Positions 55,640 through 64,000 of a stretch of 64,000 bases of DNA are shown one piece after another. The DNA is from Entomospira culicis (lineage in GTDB: Bacteria > Spirochaetota > Spirochaetia > WRBN01), in the NCBI RefSeq assembly GCF_028748145.1, contig NZ_CP118181.1, forward strand, positions 1,364,211 through 1,428,210. The letters are read 5' to 3'. The stretch's first letter is position 1. Each line of letters begins with the position of its first letter. The notes under the pieces were generated by a model. It was not told where the DNA came from. It did no database searches and worked only from the letters and a program-made list of their open reading frames with translations. Both the position numbers and the translations under genes were made by a program.

Positions 55640-56287
55640 TTATAATAGCTGTGCGCCCTCAATCTTCACTAACCCAGTAAGTAGGTCTGTACGATCCGAG
55701 CCGGCAGGAAGGCGAATCGTTATCTTCATCACGCCAGTCTCCTTACGGGCGATACGCTCAACTTTTCCACCAAATTCGCCAACAAGATCCAACAACGGCG
55801 CAAGCGCACTTACTTGATCGACGCGTATCTTAATAAAGCGCAAGTTGCGTTGGCGATGCGATAACCAGCGCTCAAAGTCGGTGGAGACGTGCAAGAGAAT
55901 CAGCACTAAAATCGTTGCGCTAATCGCCAAAAAGTAATACCCGATACCCACCGCCAAGCCTAAGCCCGCCGTAAGCCAGATGATCGCCGCCGAGGTGAGC
56001 CCAATGATCGCTTTGCGTTGCGTAATCAAAATCGTACCCGCGCCGATAAAGCCCACCCCACTCACCACTTGCGAGGCTAAACGCGTCATATCTATCTGCT
56101 CACTCACAAATCGATGCCCGTAATCACCGATAATCATAATCAGACTCGCGCCCAAGCTCACTAAGGCGTGCGTTTTAATCCCCGCTGGTTTATCCTCTTT
56201 GCTACGTTGTAAGCCAATCAAAAAGCCCAAAATCAACGCCACACTCATTCTTAATAATACATCTAGGTGATATGTCCATTCTATCAT
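55640..56287 (-). CDS. MgtC/SapB-family membrane protein
   Basis: A 215-residue protein. The N-terminal membrane domain has the MgtC signature: LRMSVALILGFLIGLQRSKEDKPAGIKTHALVSLGASLIM and RLASQVVSGVGFIGAGTI. The C-terminal 70 residues form a cytoplasmic ACT-like domain (RFIKIRVDQVSALAPLLDLVGEFGGKVERI). MgtC proteins support growth at low magnesium and in hosts, partly by inhibiting ATP synthase; some are only YhiD/SapB-like. The ATG at 56287 has no good ribosome-binding site. It stands alone, convergent with the P-loop gene. Confidence 0.92.
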   Translation of the reverse strand: MIEWTYHLDVLLRMSVALILGFLIGLQRSKEDKPAGIKTHALVSLGASLIMIIGDYGHRFVSEQIDMTRLASQVVSGVGFIGAGTILITQRKAIIGLTSAAIIWLTAGLGLAVGIGYYFLAISATILVLILLHVSTDFERWLSHRQRNLRFIKIRVDQVSALAPLLDLVGEFGGKVERIARKETGVMKITIRLPAGSDRTDLLTGLVKIEGAQLL

Positions 56288-56364
56288 GACACAAATATCG
56301 TCAAAAAAAGAAAAAATTGCAAGAAAACCCCTTTACCTTTGCCCAAAAGAGGTGTACATTAATC

Positions 56365-56445
56365 ATGTATCCATTTTTAATCACTTTTTTCAAAGAACGA
56401 TATTTGCTGTTGGCTATATCGTTCTTTTTTTGTAAAATTCTATAA
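56365..56445 (+). other. Short hydrophobic ORF and/or small RNA ending in a hairpin
   Basis: A 26-codon frame (MYPFLITFFKERYLLLAISF then FFCKIL) could encode a one-helix peptide. It overlaps a perfect inverted repeat AAAGAACGATAT / ATATCGTTCTTT (56392-56403, 56416-56427) followed by T, which looks like an intrinsic terminator. A weak promoter (TTTACC, 17 bp, TACATT) lies just upstream. Either the hairpin ends a small RNA of about 65 nt, or the frame is translated as a type I toxin-like peptide; both cannot be fully true at once. Confidence 0.35.
56392..56430 (+). terminator. Terminator-like hairpin upstream of the nucleotidase genes
   Basis: A perfect 12-bp stem with a 12-nt loop and a run of T after the right arm. 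On the minus strand the T run is missing. No known plus-strand gene precedes it, so it may end a small RNA. Confidence 0.7.
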
Positions 56446-56451
56446 AATAGA

Positions 56452-56481
56452 TTGCATTTTTTCCCATTATCATGTTATAAT
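56452..56481 (+). promoter_or_regulatory. Promoter of the 5'-nucleotidase genes
   Basis: TTGCAT (56452-56457), 18 bp, perfect TATAAT (56476-56481), 32 bp before the start codon of the first gene. Confidence 0.72.
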
Positions 56482-56513
56482 AGAAATAATTCATAATGTG
56501 AGGAGTCTCCCAA

Positions 56514-58064
56514 ATGATGAAAAAATGGTTTATCCCTTTATTAATCGTCGCGCTCTTTGGTGCTTGCCAGAAAGAGAAGCCATCTTTAGTGCTAGAGGTT
56601 ATCAGCACCACCGACGTACACGGCTATGCATTAAGCCCCAACGAAGAGACCATCGGCTATGCCACCATCGCCAACTACACCGAAATGGTGCGCGAGGCAC
56701 ATCCGCATGTACTACTCCTAGATGCTGGCGATTATCTCCAAGGTAGCGCGCTAACCAATCTTACCGAAGGTGCGGATGTCATTCAAGTGATGAACGCCAT
56801 GCACTACGACGCAGTAACCGTGGGGAATCATGAATTTGACTTTGGCTGGGAGAATCTGCTGCAACGTCAAAGCGAGGCAACCTTTCCGCTCATTACTGCG
56901 AATGTCCAACAAGTGGGAGTAGGTAGCCCCTTTGCTAGCCATCAAACCATCGAGAAAGGTGGCGTAAAAATTGCCATTGTCGGTCTAACCACACCAGAGA
57001 CAAGCTGGAAAACCTCCGCGCAAAATGTGGAAGGATGGCAATTCCTCGATCCCATCACGACGCTTACCCCGCTCATCAATCAATTGAAAAAAGAGCATGC
57101 GATCATCATCGTCCTTGCGCACCTAGGCGAAGAGGGCGAATATCGCGCTTCCGACCTCGCTCATGCGATTCCTGCTATTGATCTAATTATTGATGGGCAC
57201 GATCATACGCCGACGATCACCCTTGGTAACGCCGAAAACAACTTCACGCCCAGCTATGGTAAACGTATCGGAAATACACTTATCGTAAATAGTGGCGGAA
57301 ACGCCCAATACCTCGCGCATACAACCATTACCCTCGAGAAGGGAAAAGTTGTTGATATTAGCGCCAAAATTCTTAATGCTTCTGACGAGGAACTTAACGC
57401 AGGGTATACCATGCGTCCTAACGCCCAACAGGTTGTCGCCCTGCTTGAAGAGATTCATCAACGCTCCCAAGTCATTTTACAGCAAGTCGTTAGCTACTCC
57501 CCCATCTACCTAGATGGCACGCGCGAGGTGGTTCGCATGCAAGAGAGCGCATTGGGTCGCCTAATTGCCGATAGCTATCGCTATGAAGCCCAAACCGATA
57601 TCGCCCTCATGAACGGCGGAGGTATTCGCACCTCTATCGATGCAGGTGATATCACCTTACAAGATCTGCTTAGCGTGCTTCCCTTTAATAATACCGTGGT
57701 GCGCATTGACCTTACTGGAGCGGAGATAAGAACAGCGCTGGAGCATGGGCTTAGTCAATACCCCGATGCCAATGGTGCCTTCATTCACGGATCGGGCTTT
57801 ACCTATAGCTATGATCTCTCTGCACCAGTTGGATCTCGCGTGGTGGATATCTGGATAGCCGAGACACTTATCGATCCGCAAGCAACCTACTCTTTAGCGC
57901 TCTTGAACTTTCTAGCGACGGGGGGTGATGGCTTTACCATGCTCGATAAGCCAATTGTTGGTGAATTCTCTAGCGATGCGGACATTCTTATTCGTTACAT
58001 CAAAGCCTACCCCGAAGAGGCATTTACCTTGATTGAAGCGCCACGTAGTTGGCAAACATCATAA
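56514..58064 (+). CDS. 5'-nucleotidase/metallophosphatase lipoprotein, catalytically complete
   Basis: A 516-residue lipoprotein (ALFGAC lipobox) of the UshA/5'-nucleotidase family, which strips phosphate from extracellular nucleotides. The metallophosphatase domain keeps every ligand: D34-x-H36 (TTDVHG), D73 (DAGDY), N105-H106-x-x-D109 (GNHEFD), H203 (AHLG), H229 and H231 (DGHDH). The C-terminal domain, about residues 310-500, holds the nucleoside site with NGGGIR, LPFNNTV, HGSGFTYSYD and FLATGGDGF. The ATG follows GAGGAGTCTCCCAA. It is the first of three tandem paralogues and the only one expected to be an enzyme. Released nucleosides could feed the rbs/nucleoside hydrolase operon. Confidence 0.94.
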   Translation: MMKKWFIPLLIVALFGACQKEKPSLVLEVISTTDVHGYALSPNEETIGYATIANYTEMVREAHPHVLLLDAGDYLQGSALTNLTEGADVIQVMNAMHYDAVTVGNHEFDFGWENLLQRQSEATFPLITANVQQVGVGSPFASHQTIEKGGVKIAIVGLTTPETSWKTSAQNVEGWQFLDPITTLTPLINQLKKEHAIIIVLAHLGEEGEYRASDLAHAIPAIDLIIDGHDHTPTITLGNAENNFTPSYGKRIGNTLIVNSGGNAQYLAHTTITLEKGKVVDISAKILNASDEELNAGYTMRPNAQQVVALLEEIHQRSQVILQQVVSYSPIYLDGTREVVRMQESALGRLIADSYRYEAQTDIALMNGGGIRTSIDAGDITLQDLLSVLPFNNTVVRIDLTGAEIRTALEHGLSQYPDANGAFIHGSGFTYSYDLSAPVGSRVVDIWIAETLIDPQATYSLALLNFLATGGDGFTMLDKPIVGEFSSDADILIRYIKAYPEEAFTLIEAPRSWQTS

Positions 58065-58092
58065 ATTATGTAGACAATATTTTGGAGTTACC

Positions 58093-59613
58093 ATGAGTAA
58101 AGTAAAACCCATCATTCTTCTTACTGGTCTTCTGGCTCTGTTGAGCGGATGTAGCAAGCAAAAAGCCTCGTTTGAGCTGGAAATTATTACCACGTCTAAC
58201 CTTAGTGGACAGGCGCTCACGCCATCTGAGGAGAATATCAATTATACCACCATTGCCAATTACAAAGCATTCTTGCAAGAAGAGCAGGAGAATGTCTTGC
58301 TCTTTGATTTGGGCGATTACATCCACGGCACGGCGATTGCTAATTTTGATAAAGGTCTAAATGTGGTTAAGGTGATGAACGCGGTGGGATATGATGCAGC
58401 GACGATAGGTAATCTTGAATTTAACTTTGGTGGCGCCCAGCTAGCCATCCTAAAATCTGAAGCTGACTTTCCAATTTTAGTAGGTAATGTGCGTAAACGC
58501 GGGGAGATGGAGAGTTTTCCCCAATACAAATCCTTTACCATAAATGGTGCGCGCATTGCTGTGGTGGGTGTAACAACGCCAGACATTCAATGGAAGGTTG
58601 CGCAGAAGAATATCGAGGGGTGGGAGGTGAGTGATCCTATCAAAGTATTAAAAGAGATCATTCCAAAACTACGTAAGGAGCATGACTTTATCATTCTCCT
58701 CTCCCACCTAGGCGACGAAGGGGAGATCACCCCGGCCATTCTCGCTGAACGCGTTAATGGGATTGATCTAATCATCGACCAACACGATCCCACAATCCCT
58801 GCAGAAGGAACAGTTGTCGGAAAAACCACAATCCTTAGTGGCTTTATCGATGCCCATGGCTTGCTCCACACCTCCATTGCGGTGGAAAAGGGCAATATCA
58901 CAGCAATCGTAAACCGCCCGCTAGACCTCTCTGCCGAAGAGCTTAACGCTGGGTACACCTTGCGCGAATCGGCACAAAGCGTCCAAGTGTTATTACGTAA
59001 TATCAATCGTGGCTTTGACGACTTTCTAAATACCGTCTTGAGTTTTAGCTCTATCTACCTTGACGGAACCAGAGAGAGCGTACGCACATCAGAAACAAAC
59101 CTAGGTCGCCTTATTGCCGATGGGTTGAGAGCCGATGCCGGCACACAATTGGCCTTTATGAATGGCGGAGGAATTCGTAGTTCGATGAATGCAGGTGATA
59201 TCACCTTTGGGAACATCCTAAGCGTGCTACCCTTTGACGGCGATATCGTAAGTATCGAAGTTACCGGGCAAGATCTCAAAGATGCCCTAGAACATGGTCT
59301 CCGTGAATATCCAGAACCCAATGCCGGCTTTCCTCATGTATCAGGTTTTACGTATAGCTATAACCTCTCTGCTCCTGCTGGTAGCCGTATTGTAGAGATA
59401 TGGATAGACGAAAAACCCATCAACCTTGAGGCTACCTACACCATCGCGCTTCTGGACTTCTTAGCAACAGGTGGCGATGGATACACCATGTTTAAAAAGC
59501 CCATCATTCAAACCTTTAGTAAAGAGGCTGATGCCTTCACGTCCTATATCCGCAATGGATCTGAAGAGATCTTTACACGTGTTACCCAGCCACGTAGCTG
59601 GTCTGCCCAATAG
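58093..59613 (+). CDS. 5'-nucleotidase-family lipoprotein lacking catalytic residues (paralogue 2)
   Basis: A 506-residue lipoprotein (LLSGC lipobox), close to the preceding protein over its full length. The start at 58093 follows TTTTGGAGTTACC; the frame opening at 58033 overlaps the upstream gene and is not used. In the metallophosphatase domain several key residues are replaced: D-x-H becomes N36-x-S38 (TTSNLSG), GNHEFD becomes GNLEFN (catalytic H and D both lost), and GHDH becomes QHDP. D75, N107 and the SHLG histidine remain. The C-terminal nucleoside site is intact (NGGGIRSS, LPFDGD, HVSGFTYSYN, FLATGGDGY). It is probably a non-enzymatic binding protein, co-transcribed with the first gene, 28 bp apart. 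Confidence 0.9.
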   Translation: MSKVKPIILLTGLLALLSGCSKQKASFELEIITTSNLSGQALTPSEENINYTTIANYKAFLQEEQENVLLFDLGDYIHGTAIANFDKGLNVVKVMNAVGYDAATIGNLEFNFGGAQLAILKSEADFPILVGNVRKRGEMESFPQYKSFTINGARIAVVGVTTPDIQWKVAQKNIEGWEVSDPIKVLKEIIPKLRKEHDFIILLSHLGDEGEITPAILAERVNGIDLIIDQHDPTIPAEGTVVGKTTILSGFIDAHGLLHTSIAVEKGNITAIVNRPLDLSAEELNAGYTLRESAQSVQVLLRNINRGFDDFLNTVLSFSSIYLDGTRESVRTSETNLGRLIADGLRADAGTQLAFMNGGGIRSSMNAGDITFGNILSVLPFDGDIVSIEVTGQDLKDALEHGLREYPEPNAGFPHVSGFTYSYNLSAPAGSRIVEIWIDEKPINLEATYTIALLDFLATGGDGYTMFKKPIIQTFSKEADAFTSYIRNGSEEIFTRVTQPRSWSAQ

Positions 59614-59620
59614 TTCATAC

Positions 59621-59653
59621 GCTCTATCCTCCGCGCTAGGCGGATAGAGCTTT
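59621..59653 (+). terminator. Terminator after nucleotidase paralogue 2
   Basis: A 9-bp stem GCTCTATCC / GGATAGAGC with a GC-rich inner part and a short TTT tail, 8 bp after the stop codon. Confidence 0.65.
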
Positions 59654-59679
59654 ACAAAGCGCGCTAAATATGCTATCAT
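59651..59679 (+). promoter_or_regulatory. Promoter in front of a 13-codon ORF
   Basis: TTTACA (59651-59656), 17 bp, TATCAT (59674-59679). It overlaps the tail of the preceding hairpin and could also serve the third nucleotidase paralogue, 175 bp downstream. Confidence 0.65.
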
Positions 59680-59714
59680 GGGCGCATTATCAACATCAAA
59701 TAGGAGTTCGTCAT

Positions 59715-59756
59715 ATGCTAGAAAATCCTCCTCATATTCTTCCTAACATCGCTTGA
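59715..59756 (+). other. 13-codon ORF with ribosome-binding site: leader peptide or gene remnant
   Basis: ATG at 59715 follows TAGGAG at 8-10 nt and encodes MLENPPHILPNIA before a TGA. A promoter lies in the right place upstream. It looks like the intact front end of a gene whose body has been lost, or a short leader peptide. The 97 bp between it and the next gene hold no other recognisable gene. Confidence 0.4.
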
Positions 59757-59853
59757 ATATATTCCATTTCTATATTAATTTCTATACAAGAGACCTCTTG
59801 CTGTTACACAATATTTGGTTGATATACTCTAAAATAAAGCAGGTTAGCTTCCC

Positions 59854-61377
59854 ATGAGATACATATTTTTTTCTTTGCTATTACTTACACTTTTGATTAG
59901 TTGCCCAAAAACCAAGGAGCCAAAAATCCATGAGCTTCACATTCTAAGCACGGGCGACACTTATGGTTATATGCTCTTAGATCAGCAACAAAATATTCAC
60001 TATGATCAACTCCTTGCCTATAAACTTGCACTAGAAGAGCAAGGGCATCAGGTTATCCTCCTAGACTCAGGCAATACCATTCAGGGCTCTCTGTTCACCA
60101 ACATGAAAAAAGGCGAGACCACCATCGAGGTGATGAATATGGTAGGTTATGATGCCATCAATGTCGGCTACCACGATATGATCTTTGGCGATCAGCAATG
60201 GCGTAATCTTCATCAAATTGCCTCCTTTCCGATCCTTAGCAGTAACTTAATCTGGAATGAAGATCCGATCACCTTACCCTATACGATGTTTACTGTCGAT
60301 CAGTTAAAGATCGCTGTGGTGGGATTAACCTCCCCCCGCGTTGTAGAGATCAACCAACATCAGCTTAGTGAATCTCGCATCATTGATCCCTTTGCGCACA
60401 TTACCTCTCAACTAGAAGAGCTTAGTACCCAAGCCGATCATATCATCCTCATGACCAGTTTGGGCGAAAATTCCAGCGAAATGGCAAGTCGCATTATTAC
60501 CCTCTTTCCTGATATCCTACTCATCATCGATAGCGATCACATTCTCCTTGATTCCGATGGGGAGATTGTACAAAATTCCTTGATTATCAATAATGTGCGC
60601 TATGCAAAGTCGATGAACCACACCACACTAACCATCCAAGATAATCAAATTCTCACCGTGCATAACAAGCGCTTAACTACCGAAGATTTACACCTCAACG
60701 AAGCGCAACAACAGCATCCGGCTGTGCAAGAAGTGCGCGCACTCATGCAACGCTTACGTGCCGAAGCAGAAGCGCTCACCCAAGAGACGATCATCCTCCT
60801 TCCTCAACGACTCAATGGCGAAAAAGAGAGCGTGCGCACACGTCAAACGCTCCTAGGTAGCATAATCACTGACAGTTTTCGTCTCATGAGCAACGCCGAT
60901 ATCGCCTTTATTAATGGTGGAGCCATCCGTGCATCCCTCCCCAAAGGCGAGATCAGCTATGCCAATATTTTCAATGTGATGCCTTTTGACAACTCCATTA
61001 TTATTATCACCTTGACTGGCCAGCAAATTAAAGAGGCACTAGAGCACAGTGTTAGCCAATTACCCGAGGATTTTAGCGGGCTTCTCCATGTTTCTGGTCT
61101 CACATATAATTATATAGTTACTCCTGAAGGTAACAGCGTCTTAGACATTTGGTTCCATCAGCGCCCGCTCAATCTTACCAAAAACTACAAAGTTGCTATC
61201 ACGACCTTCTTGCATCAAGGCGGCGACGGTTTTAGCGTCTTTGAACAACCCATTGAAGAGGAGATCGACAAAGATATCAATCTCTTCACCTCTTATATCT
61301 CTAGCTATCCCTACGACACGATCTACAACACTGCGCTTCTGCCTCGCGCGCTACGCTTACTAGAGACAAAATCCTAA
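59854..61377 (+). CDS. 5'-nucleotidase-family lipoprotein with nearly all metal ligands lost (paralogue 3)
   Basis: A 507-residue lipoprotein (LLISC lipobox) of the same family. The metallophosphatase domain is further degraded: D-x-H is D35-x-Y37, the GD motif is GN (N74), GNHEFD is GYHDMI, AHLG is TSLG, and GHDH is SDHI. Only the first aspartate and the GNHE-position histidine survive, so hydrolysis is not expected. The C-terminal domain still has NGGAIRAS, MPFDNS, HVSGLTYNY and HQGGDGFSVF. The start codon has only a weak GCAGG site upstream. It probably binds a nucleoside, nucleotide or other ligand at the surface. The stop lies 20 bp before hrpA. Confidence 0.88.
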   Translation: MRYIFFSLLLLTLLISCPKTKEPKIHELHILSTGDTYGYMLLDQQQNIHYDQLLAYKLALEEQGHQVILLDSGNTIQGSLFTNMKKGETTIEVMNMVGYDAINVGYHDMIFGDQQWRNLHQIASFPILSSNLIWNEDPITLPYTMFTVDQLKIAVVGLTSPRVVEINQHQLSESRIIDPFAHITSQLEELSTQADHIILMTSLGENSSEMASRIITLFPDILLIIDSDHILLDSDGEIVQNSLIINNVRYAKSMNHTTLTIQDNQILTVHNKRLTTEDLHLNEAQQQHPAVQEVRALMQRLRAEAEALTQETIILLPQRLNGEKESVRTRQTLLGSIITDSFRLMSNADIAFINGGAIRASLPKGEISYANIFNVMPFDNSIIIITLTGQQIKEALEHSVSQLPEDFSGLLHVSGLTYNYIVTPEGNSVLDIWFHQRPLNLTKNYKVAITTFLHQGGDGFSVFEQPIEEEIDKDINLFTSYISSYPYDTIYNTALLPRALRLLETKS

Positions 61378-61397
61378 AAGGATCGACCATTATCGCT

Positions 61398-64000
61398 ATG
61401 AAAGCATCCCAAAAACAACATATTCGGCAGTGGTCGATAGAGCGACAAAAAGAGCGTTGGGCTAAGCGTCCAGCGCTTCTCTATCCCGATAATCTCCCTA
61501 TTCTCCAGATAAAAGAAGAGATTCTTGCTCAGCTTAAAACACATCAAGTACTCATCATCGCTGCCGAGACCGGTAGTGGTAAGAGCACCCAACTACCCAA
61601 AATTCTTTTAGAGGCGGGCATGGGCAAGCATGGGAAAATTGCGTGTATTCAACCTAGACGTATCGCCACCACTTCCATCGCCAAACGTATTGCGTATGAG
61701 CTCAAAGAAAATCTTGGGCAGAGTGTAGGCTATCGTATTCGCTTTGATGACAAGAGCCATCCGCAGACTTTTATCCAAGTGATGACCGACGGGATGCTTC
61801 TCTCCGAGATCCATCACGATCACCACCTCTTGGAGTACGATGCCGTCATTGTCGACGAGGCACACGAACGTAGCCTCAACATCGATCTCCTCTTAGGATT
61901 ACTCAAAAAGATCCTTGTACACCGCCCTCACTTCAAGATTCTCATCGCATCGGCAACCATCGACACCGAGCGCTTTTCAACATTTTTTCACCAAGCACCT
62001 ATCCTCTTAGCCAAAGGCCGCCACTACGTAGTAGAAATTCGCTACCAAGAACCCACCCACAAAGAAGAAGATATCTTAGAGCAAGCCCTGCGCGCCTTAG
62101 AGAGCATCGCATTGGAATCTACCAGTGATGATGTCTTGATCTTTTTGCCTACGGAAGATTTTATTAAAAATTTTATCGAGCTAGCAAAAAAAGCATCCAG
62201 CAAAGAAAAACGCACCTTCTTACCGCTCTATGCGCGCCTAAGCCAGAGCGAACAGCAACTCATCTTTGAGCATGTCGAAGGGCGTAAGGTCATCGTGGCT
62301 ACCAACATTGCCGAGACCTCGATTACACTGCCTAATATCCGTTATGTTATCGACGCGGGACTGGCGCGTATCAACCAATACTCCGCCCAATCACGTATCC
62401 AAAACCTCCCCATTGTGCCGATCAGTCAGGCCTCTGCCAACCAGCGCGCCGGACGTTGTGGTCGTGTAAGTAACGGTATTTGTATTCGGCTCTACAGCGA
62501 AGAGGATTTTCATAGTCGTGCGCCCCACACCGAACCCGAAATCAAACGGGCTAATCTTGCCGAAACCATCTTGCGTATGATGGCGATGCACATCAAAGAA
62601 CCCGAAGCATTCGAATTTATCGATCAACCGCAACAGCGTCTCTTTAACGAGGGCTTTAAAACCCTATTTGAACTTCAAGCGATTCCGTCCCTTAAAAAAT
62701 CGCAACGCAAATTGACTCCCCTTGGGCGTGCCATGAGCCATCTCCCCCTCGATCCGCGCCTAGCGCGCATGCTCATCGCCGCCGATGAAGAGGGCGCGCT
62801 AGAAGAAGTTACCATCATCGCCGCCGCCCTCTCGGTGATGGATCTGCGTAGTGTCCCCGAAGATAAACGTGAGGTAGCTAAAGCCATCCACCAAACATTC
62901 CATCAGAGTGCTAGCGATCTCCTGTGGTACCTTCAATTATACGATAAAGCCATTGAACGTAAAGTGATAAGCCAGAATCAACTCAAACGCTTCTGCCAAG
63001 AACAGTACCTGCATCCCATGCGCGTCAATGAGTGGCTCTCGCTCACCGAGCAGATCCGAAACCTCATGCAAGAACGTGGCTACAAGCCCTCGGCTGTGGG
63101 CAAAGAGCGCCCTTGGCAAGGCGCCACCAAAGAGAGATTCCCCATCGGGTATATTGCAATCCATCGAGCTATCTTAACGGGTTACTTGAGTCAAATCGGT
63201 GTCTATCAACCTGCTGAGGAGAAGCAAACCTACAAGAAAAATCAAAAGGATCGCCCTAAAAAACAAGCGCACTACCTTGATATGCGCATGCAAGAATTCT
63301 CTCTCTTCCCGACAAGCTCCCTGCTTAGTCAAGGCTGGCAATGGGTCTTTGCCACCAAGATGTGGCGAACCTCGCGCCTCTTTGCCCGCGAAGTTGCCAG
63401 CATCGATCCCCAATGGCTGGAGGATCTTGCCAAGCACCTCATCCAAAAGCGCGCAAGCTTACCTGTCTATAGCGAGAAGAGCCAAGAGGTTGTCTGCACC
63501 GAGACCCACTACCTCTACTCCTACCCTATCGCGCAATACCCGAATCGAAGCTATCTTGCCTACAATCCAGAACAGGCAACGCTCCTATTTGTTACCCAAG
63601 CGCTCACCCAGCCCGAAATGATTACCACGCTCTTAGAGGAAGAGCTATTTGCCTTTTTACGCCACAATGTCGCACTTCAAGAGAGCCTTGCCACTAGCCA
63701 AGCCAAGCTTCGCCGAGAGACCATTCTTCTGGATAAAGAGGCAATTGTGCAATTTTATCTGCCTAAAATGAAGGGCATTGCTAGCGTCGTGGCGCTACGC
63801 AAAAAGCTTCAACAAGATTTAGCGTGGGAGGCGAGTCTCTACCTCAAAGAGAGCGATTTGGCGATCGATCCCGATCTCCTTGCCGAACTCCAAGCCTATC
63901 CCAGCCAAGTGATCGTAGAGGAGCAGGCGATCGTCATGGAGTATCGCTTTGCCCCCAACCAGCCCACCGATGGCGTTACTGCGATCCTCACCCCCAAGCA
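61398..64000 (+). CDS. hrpA: ATP-dependent RNA helicase HrpA (partial, runs off the window)
   Basis: The first 867 codons of a DEAH-box helicase. Motif I AAETGSGKSTQLP, Ia CIQPRRIATTSIAKR, II IVDEAHERSLNID, III ASATID, V VATNIAETSITLP and VI QRAGRCGR are all present, followed by the helicase-associated HA2 and OB regions and an HrpA-type C-terminal DUF3418-like part (FAREVASIDPQWLEDLAKHLI, HNVALQESL). The family is about 1,200-1,300 residues, so a third is missing. HrpA unwinds RNA and helps rescue stalled ribosomes. The ATG lies 20 bp after the nucleotidase stop, with AAAAGGA overlapping that stop, so it may be co-transcribed. Confidence 0.95.
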   Translation, partial: MKASQKQHIRQWSIERQKERWAKRPALLYPDNLPILQIKEEILAQLKTHQVLIIAAETGSGKSTQLPKILLEAGMGKHGKIACIQPRRIATTSIAKRIAYELKENLGQSVGYRIRFDDKSHPQTFIQVMTDGMLLSEIHHDHHLLEYDAVIVDEAHERSLNIDLLLGLLKKILVHRPHFKILIASATIDTERFSTFFHQAPILLAKGRHYVVEIRYQEPTHKEEDILEQALRALESIALESTSDDVLIFLPTEDFIKNFIELAKKASSKEKRTFLPLYARLSQSEQQLIFEHVEGRKVIVATNIAETSITLPNIRYVIDAGLARINQYSAQSRIQNLPIVPISQASANQRAGRCGRVSNGICIRLYSEEDFHSRAPHTEPEIKRANLAETILRMMAMHIKEPEAFEFIDQPQQRLFNEGFKTLFELQAIPSLKKSQRKLTPLGRAMSHLPLDPRLARMLIAADEEGALEEVTIIAAALSVMDLRSVPEDKREVAKAIHQTFHQSASDLLWYLQLYDKAIERKVISQNQLKRFCQEQYLHPMRVNEWLSLTEQIRNLMQERGYKPSAVGKERPWQGATKERFPIGYIAIHRAILTGYLSQIGVYQPAEEKQTYKKNQKDRPKKQAHYLDMRMQEFSLFPTSSLLSQGWQWVFATKMWRTSRLFAREVASIDPQWLEDLAKHLIQKRASLPVYSEKSQEVVCTETHYLYSYPIAQYPNRSYLAYNPEQATLLFVTQALTQPEMITTLLEEELFAFLRHNVALQESLATSQAKLRRETILLDKEAIVQFYLPKMKGIASVVALRKKLQQDLAWEASLYLKESDLAIDPDLLAELQAYPSQVIVEEQAIVMEYRFAPNQPTDGVTAILTPK

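Noticed and set aside
58033-58092. Longer start of nucleotidase paralogue 2
   Set aside because: It overlaps the upstream gene and would hide the signal peptide; the ATG at 58093 has a proper ribosome-binding site.

Overview
This 64 kb window is bacterial chromosome, densely coded on both strands. It looks like a small-genome, host-associated spirochaete. That placement is inference from gene content: a PreP-like M16 protease, paired M18 aminopeptidases, a CoA-disulfide reductase with rhodanese domain, an FAD/FAD/DUF1667 gene set, many lipoproteins, and a 23S-5S rRNA unit with no 16S beside it. A search with the 23S gene would settle it. Promoters are easy to read, many with a TTGACA -35 box and a TATAAT-like -10 box 16-18 bp apart.

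Layout. 0.2-5.5 kb: tRNA-Thr, a YeiH-type exporter, an AT-rich acyltransferase and an M16C protease. 5.6-13.8 kb: a leftward ribose/nucleoside operon (rbsD-rbsA-rbsC-rbsB-rbsK-nucleoside hydrolase-DcuC-type carrier-LacI repressor) with a consensus promoter and a perfect 20-bp palindromic operator. 13.8-18 kb: tRNA-Phe, an alpha/beta hydrolase plus MFS pair, and an AbgT transporter. 18-20.4 kb: lon. 20.6-27.8 kb: two M18 aminopeptidases, alr, a small membrane protein, a TrmH-type rRNA methyltransferase with a long 19-residue repeat tail, and serS. 27.9-34 kb, leftward: an SDF-type symporter, a Rossmann-like protein, recG, a YggT-like protein and an internally duplicated lipoprotein. 34.1-35.8 kb: CoA-disulfide reductase. 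35.8-40.2 kb: four GT8 glycosyltransferases in an A-B-A-B order. 40.4-43.8 kb: 5S and 23S rRNA with their own promoter. 44-50.7 kb: a family of three uncharacterised exported proteins, a cupin, a small orphan protein, a lipoprotein, guaC and a gamma-carbonic-anhydrase-like protein. 50.7-53.7 kb: FAD oxidoreductase, FAD oxidoreductase and DUF1667, with the first gene missing its 5' end. 53.8-56.3 kb: an HPrK/PEPCK-like P-loop protein and MgtC. 56.5-61.4 kb: three 5'-nucleotidase-family lipoproteins. 61.4 kb to the end: hrpA, cut off by the window edge.

Theme. Exported 5'-nucleotidase activity, a sugar ABC importer, nucleoside hydrolase, ribokinase and GMP reductase together suggest scavenging of host nucleotides. 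The most unusual features are: (i) the three tandem nucleotidase paralogues, which lose metal-binding and catalytic residues step by step while keeping the substrate-binding domain; (ii) a junction near 50,670 that joins a 3'-truncated gene to a 5'-truncated oxidoreductase; (iii) 13 in-frame 57-bp repeats in an rRNA methyltransferase; and (iv) the duplicated GT8 pair with C-terminal membrane anchors.
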